The notes under the pieces are model-generated. The model searched no databases, was not told where the DNA came from, and saw nothing but the letters and a program-made list of their open reading frames with translations. The position numbers and the translations under genes were made by a program. From Clostridia bacterium (GTDB lineage: Bacteria; Bacillota; Clostridia; Oscillospirales; CAG-272), in the NCBI GenBank assembly GCA_017938885.1, contig JAGBAS010000035.1, forward strand, positions 1-41,847: a stretch of 41,847 nucleotides of DNA. The letters run 5' to 3'. How positions within the stretch are numbered: the first letter of the stretch is position 1; each line of letters starts with the position of its first letter. Below, in pieces: positions 31,724 to 38,762 of this stretch.

Positions 31724-33451
31724 TCAATCGTCGCTGTTCTTCTTATTCTTCTTGTCCTTGCGGGCGGGGCGGTCGTCCTCCTTGAGAACGGCACCCTCAC
31801 CGTACTGACCCTCGGCGGTCTTCTGCTTGGGGGTCTCCTCCTCGGGCTCCACGTAGTCCCGCTGACGGGCGGCCAGGCGTGCCTCACGCTCGGCGGGGGT
31901 CTCGTAGTCCTCGTCGTCGATGTGGTGCAGAGAGCGGACGTTGGGGTTCTTGGGGGCATTGGGGTCACGCTTGACGGGCTTGTTCTTGTCCTTGCCCATC
32001 AGCTCCCGCTCGGCGGCCTTGTAGTCCTCCTCGGTGAAGGTAGGCAGGGGCATGAGCTTGGCGATGACGATCTGCTTGATGGTGCTGATGATGCTCTTGA
32101 AGATCCAGTACAGACCCACGGCGGCGGGGACCATGAAGGTGAACCAGGCCGACATGGCGGGCATCATGATGTTCATCATGCCGTTGGAGCAGCCCTGAGC
32201 GGGGTCCTTCTGGGCGTCATTCTGCATGGGCTGGAAGGTGAACTTGCGGCTGATCTTACCGCTGCCCCAGTAGACCAGGAAGGTCAGCACGGGCATGAAC
32301 AGCAGGATCAGCTGATCCTTGGCCTCGAAGCCGGGGGTCAGACCCATGTTCAGGCCGAACAGGTTGAAGTCGGGGATACGCTCGGCCATACCGTCCAGGG
32401 CAGCCAGACAGTCGGAGCCGTTGGCCAGGTAGGCGAAGTCGGCCAGACCGTCGATGCTGATGCCGCTCTCGCGGATCAGGGACAGCACCTCGATGGTACC
32501 TCTGTCGGAGGTCAGGGTCAGACCCAGACCGCCGGCGGCAGCAGGTGCATCGGCAAAGGTCAGAAATGCCGAAGTCAGCCCTGCGGGCGCGCCGATCATA
32601 TAGGTCATGGGGTCAATGACGATGTAGTAGAGGAACATAAGGAAGGGCAGGGTGATGAGCAGAGGGAGGCAGCCCGCCATGGGGGAGTAGCCCTCCTTGG
32701 TGTAGAGCTCCTGGATCTCCTGGGTCACCTTCTGCTGGGTGGCCTGGTCGTTGCGGCCCTTGTACTTGTTGCGGATGGCCATCTCCTTGGGACGGAGCTT
32801 GGCCTGCTTGCGGGAGTTCTTCTGCTGGCGGATACCCAGGGGCAGCATGAGGATCTCCAGGGCGATGGCGAAGTAGACCGTACCCAGGATGAAGCTGCCG
32901 AAGCCGGGGACGTTGATGAGCCATTCAAAGCCCAGACCGATCCAGTGGAGGATCTGGTCGATGGCACCCAGCTTGGCGTCCACGTCCACGTTGGTCCGGA
33001 AGACCTTGACCAGGATCTCCACGTCAGCGGCGGTCATGACAGGCTTGGAAGTGGTAGCATCAACGGTCTCAATGCCGGCAGCCTTCAAAACGTTCAGAGC
33101 GAATTCCACGGATTTCTCGGGCTGAGCGGCGAGGGTGCCGTCGGCTACCTTAGCGTCGTCAAAATCGGCGGCGGTCATATCATAGCCCCGCATAGCGGCC
33201 ACCAGCTGCTCGCGGATGGTCAGCCCGCTCTTGGAGGCCACGATCTTGTCAGCCAACTCATTCAGCTGGGCGGCGGTGAGACCCGTGCTCTCGTCGGGAT
33301 CCGTAATGGTAAAGTTTTTCGTGATGGTGGTGTACTTACTGCCGCCTCGGGCACCGCAGGAGGTGAGGACACCGCCCAGCATGGCCAGCAGCAGAAGACC
33401 CATGACCACGCGGGTCAGGATCTTTTTGGTGATTCTTGCGTTTCTTTTCAT
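31724..33451 (-). CDS. yidC: Membrane protein insertase YidC, lipoprotein form with long extracytoplasmic N-region
   Basis: Inserts membrane proteins alone or with Sec. The 575-residue protein has a lipobox signal (GVLTSC, C32), an unusually long extracytoplasmic segment (33-165) and five membrane segments starting near 170. Core features: MLPLGIRQQKNSRKQAKL, the cytoplasmic hairpin to about 250, GCLPLLITLPFLMFLYYIV, and a C-terminal basic/acidic tail ending in KKNKK. The groove residue that is Arg or Lys in Gram-positive YidC (five before the Pro of LxLP) is E199 here. A long loop (about 290-390) lies between later helices. The ATG at 33451 has AAAGGA 9 bases upstream. It is in the standard rnpA-yidD-yidC-khpB order. 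Confidence 0.95.
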   Translation of the reverse strand: MKRNARITKKILTRVVMGLLLLAMLGGVLTSCGARGGSKYTTITKNFTITDPDESTGLTAAQLNELADKIVASKSGLTIREQLVAAMRGYDMTAADFDDAKVADGTLAAQPEKSVEFALNVLKAAGIETVDATTSKPVMTAADVEILVKVFRTNVDVDAKLGAIDQILHWIGLGFEWLINVPGFGSFILGTVYFAIALEILMLPLGIRQQKNSRKQAKLRPKEMAIRNKYKGRNDQATQQKVTQEIQELYTKEGYSPMAGCLPLLITLPFLMFLYYIVIDPMTYMIGAPAGLTSAFLTFADAPAAAGGLGLTLTSDRGTIEVLSLIRESGISIDGLADFAYLANGSDCLAALDGMAERIPDFNLFGLNMGLTPGFEAKDQLILLFMPVLTFLVYWGSGKISRKFTFQPMQNDAQKDPAQGCSNGMMNIMMPAMSAWFTFMVPAAVGLYWIFKSIISTIKQIVIAKLMPLPTFTEEDYKAAERELMGKDKNKPVKRDPNAPKNPNVRSLHHIDDEDYETPAEREARLAARQRDYVEPEEETPKQKTAEGQYGEGAVLKEDDRPARKDKKNKKNSDD

Positions 33452-33565
33452 TCTGATGATTCCTTTGTACTGATAAGGGACCCCGGCAAAGGAAGTCGGG
33501 GCGCGGCTCCTCGTGCTTTGGCCGCTGTGTTCGGTGGGTGGACGTCTCCGTGTCGGTTGGGTGGG

Positions 33566-33907
33566 TCAGGCGTTATCCTCGGGGGGATCTTCCTCCTCGG
33601 GTTCACTCGCAGTGTCGGGGGAGACGGCGGCTTCCTGCTCGGCGCGGTGCTTGTCGTATTTGCTCCAGCGCAGGGGCATGGTCTTGAAGCCTTGTTCGGG
33701 TACGGGATCGAATCCCGCAGGGGAGAGGGGACTGCAACGCAGGATGCGCCACAGGGTCAGTGCCAGCCCCGCGAAAAAGCCCCGCTTTTCGAAGGCCTCC
33801 AGGGCGTAAGCCGAGCAGGTCGGATGAAAGCGGCAGGTGGGAGCAGGCTTCAGTCCCGACAGGAATTTCCGATAGAATCGGATCAACGCCATGGCGATTC
33901 GCTTCAT
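33566..33907 (-). CDS. yidD: Membrane protein insertion efficiency factor YidD
   Basis: A 113-residue small amphipathic membrane-associated protein that helps YidC-dependent insertion. It has the complete family pattern: [34 protein letters not shown] (three conserved Cys across CRFHPTC and [12 protein letters not shown]) and FDPVP. The acidic tail (about 90-113) is longer than average. Its ATG overlaps the rnpA stop region by 4 bases (ATGA), so the two genes are translationally coupled. A small hairpin CCCCG/CGGGG lies at 33481-33501, between this gene and yidC. Confidence 0.96.
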   Translation of the reverse strand: MKRIAMALIRFYRKFLSGLKPAPTCRFHPTCSAYALEAFEKRGFFAGLALTLWRILRCSPLSPAGFDPVPEQGFKTMPLRWSKYDKHRAEQEAAVSPDTASEPEEEDPPEDNA

Positions 33908-34338
33908 GGCTCGGCTCCCCGGTCGGGCTTTTGGGAGGGGACTTCACCCTCCTTGGGGGTACGCGGCTCCAGCATCTCCAGCTTTTTGAAGATGTAACGC
34001 AGCTCGGACTCGATGGCGGGGGATTTCTGCCGCTCGATGCCGGGGCGCGCCGCGATGACGATGAGGTATCCGCGGCGGAGGTTGCAGCGACGCTCCACGC
34101 CTTGCAGTCCCGCACGGATGATGCGCTTGACGCGGTTGCGCTCTACGGCGCCGCCCTCGCGTTTGGGCACAGACAGACCGATCCGATTGATGTACTGCTT
34201 CTGCGGGTTGGCTCGCTTCAGCTTCTTGGCCGCCAGATCCTTGAGAACGTATACCGATACGAATTTCCCCGACCAGCGTTTTCCCCGCTGGAAGGTCTTT
34301 TTGTACAGGTGGTTCTCCTTGATGGCGTAGGGTTTCAT
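33904..34338 (-). CDS. rnpA: Ribonuclease P protein component
   Basis: Protein subunit of RNase P, which trims the 5' leader of pre-tRNAs. The 144-residue product carries the RNR motif region [11 protein letters not shown] and the N-terminal [15 protein letters not shown], both signature segments, plus [11 protein letters not shown] Pro/Glu/Lys-rich tail (about 122-144) extends it beyond the usual 110-120 residues. AAGGAA precedes the ATG at 34338. It overlaps yidD by 4 bases and follows rpmH across a 173-base gap that contains a terminator-like hairpin and two further GC-rich stems. Confidence 0.95.
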   Translation of the reverse strand: MKPYAIKENHLYKKTFQRGKRWSGKFVSVYVLKDLAAKKLKRANPQKQYINRIGLSVPKREGGAVERNRVKRIIRAGLQGVERRCNLRRGYLIVIAARPGIERQKSPAIESELRYIFKKLEMLEPRTPKEGEVPSQKPDRGAEP

Positions 34339-34425
34339 GTGTGTTCCTTCCCCGCGGCGTGTAGCCGCGAATTAGGATATGCCGCAGAGGGGCAGGCTAT
34401 ACTGCGGCGAGGACCTCTCTCCGCG

Positions 34426-34482
34426 AAAAATCCCGAGGACAGACAGACAATCGCACAGGCTCGTGTCCCTCGTTCCTCGGGA
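34426..34482 (-). terminator. Terminator or attenuator between rpmH and rnpA
   Basis: On the minus strand TCCCGAGGA and TCCTCGGGA pair perfectly over 9 bp and are followed by TTTTT. The loop holds a further CAC...GTG stem. Partial termination here would explain excess L34 mRNA over rnpA mRNA; the degree of read-through is not visible. Confidence 0.7.
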
Positions 34483-34511
34483 ATTTCGCAGGTATGGAAT
34501 CAATTCCAAAA

Positions 34512-34646
34512 TCAGTAGGTCAGTCTCTTTCTGCCCTTGGCACGTCTTCTCTTGAGAACCTTGCGACCGTCGGCAGTCTTCATTCTCTTTCTGAAGCCAT
34601 GCTCCTTCTTTCTCTGGCGCTTCTTAGGCTGGTAAGTTCTGAGCAT
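34512..34646 (-). CDS. rpmH: 50S ribosomal protein L34
   Basis: A 44-residue, strongly basic ribosomal protein with the textbook sequence: [18 protein letters not shown], then [20 protein letters not shown], ending RKRLTY. It is too short to stand out by length but is unmistakable. AAGGAGG lies about 9 bases before the ATG, and a perfect-consensus promoter lies about 100 bases upstream. In most Firmicutes dnaA and the origin lie just upstream of rpmH; here the upstream neighbour is an exported PPIase lipoprotein on the same strand. Confidence 0.98.
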   Translation of the reverse strand: MLRTYQPKKRQRKKEHGFRKRMKTADGRKVLKRRRAKGRKRLTY

Positions 34647-34751
34647 TTCGGGATACCTCCTTCAAGATTTGCTGTCGGGGCGATCTTTCTGCCGGTCTGA
34701 CAGGCGCAGAAACTCTGTATTTTTCACAGCGCGCACGACATTGACTGTTAT

Positions 34752-34780
34752 ATTATAACCGCATTTCTTTGATTTGTCAA
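34752..34780 (-). promoter_or_regulatory. Perfect-consensus promoter of the rpmH cluster
   Basis: On the minus strand TTGACA (34780-34775), 17 bases, TATAAT (34757-34752), about 100 bases before rpmH. Confidence 0.92.
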
Positions 34781-34835
34781 GGGTTTTTCGAAAAATTTTT
34801 CGGATTTCGCCCCACAAACTCAAACTTTGTGCAGA

Positions 34836-36149
34836 TTAGCCCTGGGAGGTCTCGGTTTCGGCCTCATCCTCGGTAATGCTCACAACAGGCGTACCGTCCG
34901 CGTAGGTAAAGGTCACCTGCTCCATGAGCCACTTGTCCAGCTTTTCGGTAAAGGCCGCCTCCTTGAGGAATACCTCGCCCATATTCTGGATGATCTCGGC
35001 CTCGGTCATGTAGCCGTAGTAATACTCCACCCAGTAATTGACCTGCGCCTTGTACTCCTCCTCGGAGACCGTCTCCAGTCCCTCCAGCTCGCCGATGGCG
35101 TGGGTAATCATATCCCGTTTGACCATCAGCTCGGCCATCTTGGTGACCTCGGCTTTCCAGTCGGCATCCTTACCCAGCCCCAGGTAGACGGGGGCAAAGG
35201 CATCCATGTCGGGGTAGAGCTTCTTGAACTCGTCTCCGCCCGAGGAAGTGTAGTAATCGAAATAATACTTTATCTCGGACTCGTATGCATCGAAGTAGTA
35301 GGCTACCTCGTCGGCCACCAGATTGCGGCACTCGGCTACCTCGCTCAGGTGGTTCCAGAGGGCGTCCACCTTGGCATTCTCAATGCTCTGGACATTCTGC
35401 GATACCAGGGTATCGTACACGAACTCCTTGAACTCGTCGATGAGTGCTTCATCGGAGGCGTAGAACTCCATCTTGGGCTTGTATTTGAGGGTGTTCTCCA
35501 CGAAATCGCGGGTCAGCTCGGGAAGGGTGTACTGGACGGCGTACTCCACCACCACGTGGAATACCGCGTCCTTACTGGCCAGCTCCTCGGCGTACTCCTC
35601 GGGGAAGGTGACGTGGATCTCAGCGGGGCTGTCCTTGGAGGTCTGGTTGGGGGTGATCCCCACGAGCCCCTCCTCAAAGCCGGGGATAAAGGCACCCGAG
35701 CCCAGACCCAGCTTGTAGGGAGACTGGTCATCCCAGTTGGAGCCGCCGTCAAACTCCTTGCCGTCCACGAAGCCCTTATAGTAAATGTAGGCATCGTCGC
35801 CCGTCTTCAACGCCTGATCCTTGACCATAGCGGTGCCGTTGACGGCGGTACGGCGGGAGAACAGGATGGACTGCTGAACGTAGGCCTCCACGTCGTCGTC
35901 CTCGATCTTGAGGGAGTTGGGGATCGTGAGGGTAATGCCCACGTAGTCGGCGCGGTCGATGGTTACGTCGGGGGCGACCACGGCATCCATGTAATCATAG
36001 CGGGGGATGGCGGTAACGGCCTCGGTCTCGGCGGCGGTGCCGCTTTCGGTGCCGGTTTCGTTGGTTTGGCCGCCGTCCTTACAGGAGGCCAGCAGCAGAA
36101 GGCTCACCAGGGACAGGAGAGCCGGGATCCAAAGCATTTTGCGGTTCAT
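34836..36149 (-). CDS. Exported trigger-factor-like peptidyl-prolyl isomerase lipoprotein
   Basis: A 437-residue lipoprotein (lipobox LLASC, C23) predicted to fold exported proteins outside the membrane. The middle is a trigger-factor-type FKBP domain: DDAYIYYKGFVDGKEFDGG, LGSGAFIPGFEEGLVG, IHVTFPEEY and DAVFHVVVEY. A helical C-terminal chaperone-like region follows (about 215-410), like trigger factor, with a Glu/Thr tail. It has no N-terminal ribosome-binding domain, which suits export. It is the second gene of a pair, 35 bases after a paralogue of the same layout. Substrates are unknown; the role parallels PrsA, but the fold is FKBP rather than parvulin. Confidence 0.87.
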   Translation of the reverse strand: MNRKMLWIPALLSLVSLLLLASCKDGGQTNETGTESGTAAETEAVTAIPRYDYMDAVVAPDVTIDRADYVGITLTIPNSLKIEDDDVEAYVQQSILFSRRTAVNGTAMVKDQALKTGDDAYIYYKGFVDGKEFDGGSNWDDQSPYKLGLGSGAFIPGFEEGLVGITPNQTSKDSPAEIHVTFPEEYAEELASKDAVFHVVVEYAVQYTLPELTRDFVENTLKYKPKMEFYASDEALIDEFKEFVYDTLVSQNVQSIENAKVDALWNHLSEVAECRNLVADEVAYYFDAYESEIKYYFDYYTSSGGDEFKKLYPDMDAFAPVYLGLGKDADWKAEVTKMAELMVKRDMITHAIGELEGLETVSEEEYKAQVNYWVEYYYGYMTEAEIIQNMGEVFLKEAAFTEKLDKWLMEQVTFTYADGTPVVSITEDEAETETSQG

Positions 36150-36184
36150 ATCATGATCTCCTTAGGTTCTGTATTCTTGAAACA

Positions 36185-37630
36185 TCATTCGGTGTCGCCA
36201 TAGGTGAAGCTCGCTCGCTCCAGAAGCCACTTCTGTACCTTCTCGGAGAGAGCCCCCTCGCGGATGACGTCCTCACCCATATTGGCCAGGATCTCCTCCT
36301 CGGTCATGTAGCCCTGGTAGTAATCCACCCAGTATTTCAGCTCGGCCTTGAATTCCTCATCGGTGATGGTTTCAAAGCCCTCCAGCTCGGCGATGGCGTG
36401 GGAGATCATGTCCTTCTTCACCATATCCTCGCAGAGCTTGTTCAGCTCGGTCTCCCAGTGGGCATCTCCACTCACACCCATATAGCTCTTAGCAAAGGAA
36501 TCGAAATCGGGGTATTGCTCGGTGAAATCGGTGCCGCCGTAGCTCTTGTAGTAATCGTAGTAGTACTCGATCTCCTCCAGATAGGCATCGTGGTAGTAGT
36601 CCAGCTCAAGCTGAGGGAGATTCTGACAGACCGCCTGCCCGGTCAGATGATTCCAGAGGGCGTTGATCTTCTCGTACTCCACCTGCTCGGCGATATCGCT
36701 CTCCAGATACGCGCGGACATAGTCCTCAAACTCCGAAAGGTACGCGGCATCCGAGGCGTAGAAGTCCTTCTGGCCCTCGTATTTCAAAACGTTCTCCACC
36801 GTCGCGCGGTTGTACTCGGGGAGGGTGTACTGCACGGCGTAAACCACCGCCACGTAGAAGACGGCGTCCTTTCCGGCCAGCGCGGGGTTGTAGTTCTCGG
36901 GGAAGGTCACGTGCACCTCGGCAGGGCTGTCCTTGGTGGCGTTGGCGGGAACCACCCCCACAAGGCCTGCCTCAAAGCCCGGAATGAAATTGCCGGAGCC
37001 CAGACCCAGCTGATAGGGGGAGGCGTCATCCCAGTTGGAGCCGCCCTCGAAGGCCTCGCCATCGATCATGCCCTTGTAATAGATGTAGGCATCATCGCCC
37101 CACTTCATGGCCTTGTCGGTGACCTGGGTAGTGCCGTTATCGGCGGTGCGGTACTGGAAAAGAACGTAGTCGATATAGCTTTGGACATCCTCCTCGGTGA
37201 TCTCCAGATCGGCGGGAAGGGTAAGCTGCATATCCGTGTAGACCGACTTGTCGATGGTCACGTCGGCCTTGACGTCGGCGTCAAAATAGTCGTAGCGGGG
37301 TGCGTGGGTCACGGCCTCGGTCTCCGAATCGGGCTCAGTGCCGGGCTCGGTGACGGGCTCGGACTCGTCAGAGGTTCCGTCGGAGTCGGCGGGCTCGGTG
37401 GCCGCATCCGTCTCGCCGTTGGCGGTGTCGGTAGTCTCGGGCTCGGGTCTGGCTTCGCCGCATTCGGGGCAGAACTTGCCGCTGCTGCCCACGCCGCAAG
37501 CACACAGCCAGGTCTCGGCAGAGGGATTCGCCTCGGTATCGGTGTCGCCGCTCCCGCCTGCGGTACAGGCAGCCAACGCCGTCAGCGCAAGGCAGAGAAC
37601 CAGCGCAAGGATCAGGTAATGCTTTTTCAT
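36185..37630 (-). CDS. Exported trigger-factor-like PPIase lipoprotein with N-terminal zinc ribbon
   Basis: A 481-residue paralogue of the following gene, with lipobox LAAC (C22), an FKBP domain (DDAYIYYKGMIDGEAFEGG, LGSGNFIPGFEAGLVG, VHVTFPENY) and a helical C-terminal region. Unlike the paralogue it has a zinc ribbon right after the lipid anchor, C43-x-C45 and C54-x2-C57 in CACGVGSSGKFCPECGE. A Thr/Glu/Asp/Ser linker follows (about 60-108). The ribbon has the same spacing as those of the SPFH protein at 23673. A zinc ribbon outside the membrane is unusual and may be redox-sensitive. It has its own promoter and leads a two-gene operon. Confidence 0.87.
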   Translation of the reverse strand: MKKHYLILALVLCLALTALAACTAGGSGDTDTEANPSAETWLCACGVGSSGKFCPECGEARPEPETTDTANGETDAATEPADSDGTSDESEPVTEPGTEPDSETEAVTHAPRYDYFDADVKADVTIDKSVYTDMQLTLPADLEITEEDVQSYIDYVLFQYRTADNGTTQVTDKAMKWGDDAYIYYKGMIDGEAFEGGSNWDDASPYQLGLGSGNFIPGFEAGLVGVVPANATKDSPAEVHVTFPENYNPALAGKDAVFYVAVVYAVQYTLPEYNRATVENVLKYEGQKDFYASDAAYLSEFEDYVRAYLESDIAEQVEYEKINALWNHLTGQAVCQNLPQLELDYYHDAYLEEIEYYYDYYKSYGGTDFTEQYPDFDSFAKSYMGVSGDAHWETELNKLCEDMVKKDMISHAIAELEGFETITDEEFKAELKYWVDYYQGYMTEEEILANMGEDVIREGALSEKVQKWLLERASFTYGDTE

Positions 37631-37696
37631 GAAATACTCCTTTTCGGGACAAGCTCCGCATACGCAAAAAGCGGCGGAGCGGGAAAATACCTACAT

Positions 37697-37725
37697 ATCA
37701 TACTACATTTTTTCAAATTAATCAA
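37697..37725 (-). promoter_or_regulatory. Promoter of the PPIase lipoprotein operon
   Basis: On the minus strand TTGATT (37725-37720), 17 bases, TATGAT (37702-37697), in an A+T-rich patch about 65 bases before the start codon. Confidence 0.65.
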
Positions 37726-37877
37726 GTCATTTTTTTAAATTCACAGAAAATTCAGAGAGCATTCCCCGCCAATCCGATGGAGAAACCGCAAAATTTACAT
37801 CCCATTCACAACTTATCCCCCTTTGGGTGTTATCATGTAGAGAGCAAAGACCATTTCCGATCCGAAAGGAGGCCGCC

Positions 37878-38681
37878 ATGCAAGCCGTCCGAAAAGCCCT
37901 GGGGAGCTACGCCGACCGGGTGCGCATCGAAATCCACGAATCCGCCGAATCCACCAACACCCTGGCCAAAAGCACCTCCGAAGAGGACACCCCTACCCTC
38001 ATTATAGCCCGCACCCAAACGGGGGGACGGGGACGGTTGGGACGTTCCTTCCACTCCCCCGCCAACACGGGGCTCTACATGACGGCGGCCTACACCACCG
38101 AAAAGCCCCTCGCAGAAGCCGTGCGGGTGACCTGCGCCGCCGCCGTGGCTGCGGTATCCGCCATAGAGGCCTTGACGGGCAAGCATCCCGCCATCAAGTG
38201 GGTCAACGATATCTACCTCAACGGCGGCAAGATGGGCGGTATTCTGACCGAAGCAGTCACCCGCCCCGACGGCCGCCACCGCCTGATCGTGGGGATCGGG
38301 TTGAATCTGACCACCACGGATTTCCCGGAGGGACTGCGCGCCCCCGCCGCCTCTCTGTTTTCAAGAGAGGCGGCCGCCTCCCTGCCGCCTGACCTCAGAG
38401 ATACCCTCGCCGGAGAGATCGCCCGCCGTCTTCTGGAGCTGGTCGAGGGCTCACCCGCCTGCCCTTTTCCCGACGGTATGTGGGGGGACGCCTGTCTGGA
38501 TTTCTACCGAAGCCGTCTGCTCTACGTAGGCGAACGGGTGATCTGCACCCGAGGCACCGAGGAGCTTGAAGGCGTGGCGGTCGGCGTAGACCGGGATTAT
38601 TCCCTGCTTTTGGATCAAAACGGGCGCACCGTGGCCCTGTCCTCGGGGGAAATTTCCCTCCGTCCCTTGGGGAAAATTTAA
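37878..38681 (+). CDS. birA: Biotin--[acetyl-CoA-carboxylase] ligase, monofunctional
   Basis: Attaches biotin to the carrier protein of acetyl-CoA carboxylase and related enzymes. The 267-residue product contains the biotinyl-AMP loop GGRGRLGRSFHSP, the active-site segment KWVNDIYLNGGKMGGILTE and the C-terminal SH3-like domain (YVGERVIC...LEGVAVGVD). It lacks the N-terminal DNA-binding HTH of E. coli BirA, so it should not be a repressor. GAAAGGAGG lies 5 bases before the ATG at 37878; an upstream in-frame start would include that site. Its stop codon lies inside the terminator hairpin. Confidence 0.95.
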   Translation: MQAVRKALGSYADRVRIEIHESAESTNTLAKSTSEEDTPTLIIARTQTGGRGRLGRSFHSPANTGLYMTAAYTTEKPLAEAVRVTCAAAVAAVSAIEALTGKHPAIKWVNDIYLNGGKMGGILTEAVTRPDGRHRLIVGIGLNLTTTDFPEGLRAPAASLFSREAAASLPPDLRDTLAGEIARRLLELVEGSPACPFPDGMWGDACLDFYRSRLLYVGERVICTRGTEELEGVAVGVDRDYSLLLDQNGRTVALSSGEISLRPLGKI

Positions 38682-38695
38682 TTTTCCCGTTTTTT
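38669..38695 (+). terminator. Terminator overlapping the birA stop codon
   Basis: Stem GGGAAAAT / ATTTTCCC with a TTA loop, followed by GTTTTTT. The birA stop codon TAA (38679-38681) lies in the loop and start of the 3' arm, so ribosomes finishing birA could disturb the hairpin. Confidence 0.75.
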
Positions 38696-38719
38696 GTTCA
38701 GCGTGAAGTCACAAATTCG

Positions 38720-38728
38720 TGCTATACT
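38720..38728 (+). promoter_or_regulatory. Extended -10 promoter of the large lipoprotein gene
   Basis: TGCTATACT is a TGnTATAAT-type extended -10; no convincing -35 box lies at the right distance. It is the only candidate between the birA terminator and the ATG at 38763. Confidence 0.5.
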
Positions 38729-38762
38729 GTGTGCAATTCCACTTGATGATGAAGGAGGCATT

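Noticed and set aside
31487..33997. 836-codon open frame on the plus strand opposite yidC and khpB
   Set aside because: Its translation is low-complexity Gly/Val/Leu/Asp-rich with no known motif and lies wholly opposite well-recognised genes; it is a high-GC shadow frame.
34647..34835. Chromosome origin next to rpmH
   Set aside because: No dnaA gene and no cluster of DnaA boxes; only a promoter lies here.
34827..37738. Two long plus-strand frames opposite the PPIase lipoproteins
   Set aside because: Both are His/Val/Gly-rich mirror frames; the minus-strand genes have signal peptides, lipoboxes and FKBP motifs.
37808..37836. Sigma-A promoter for birA
   Set aside because: TATCAT is acceptable as a -10, but no -35 box is found at 16-18 bases; too weak to list.
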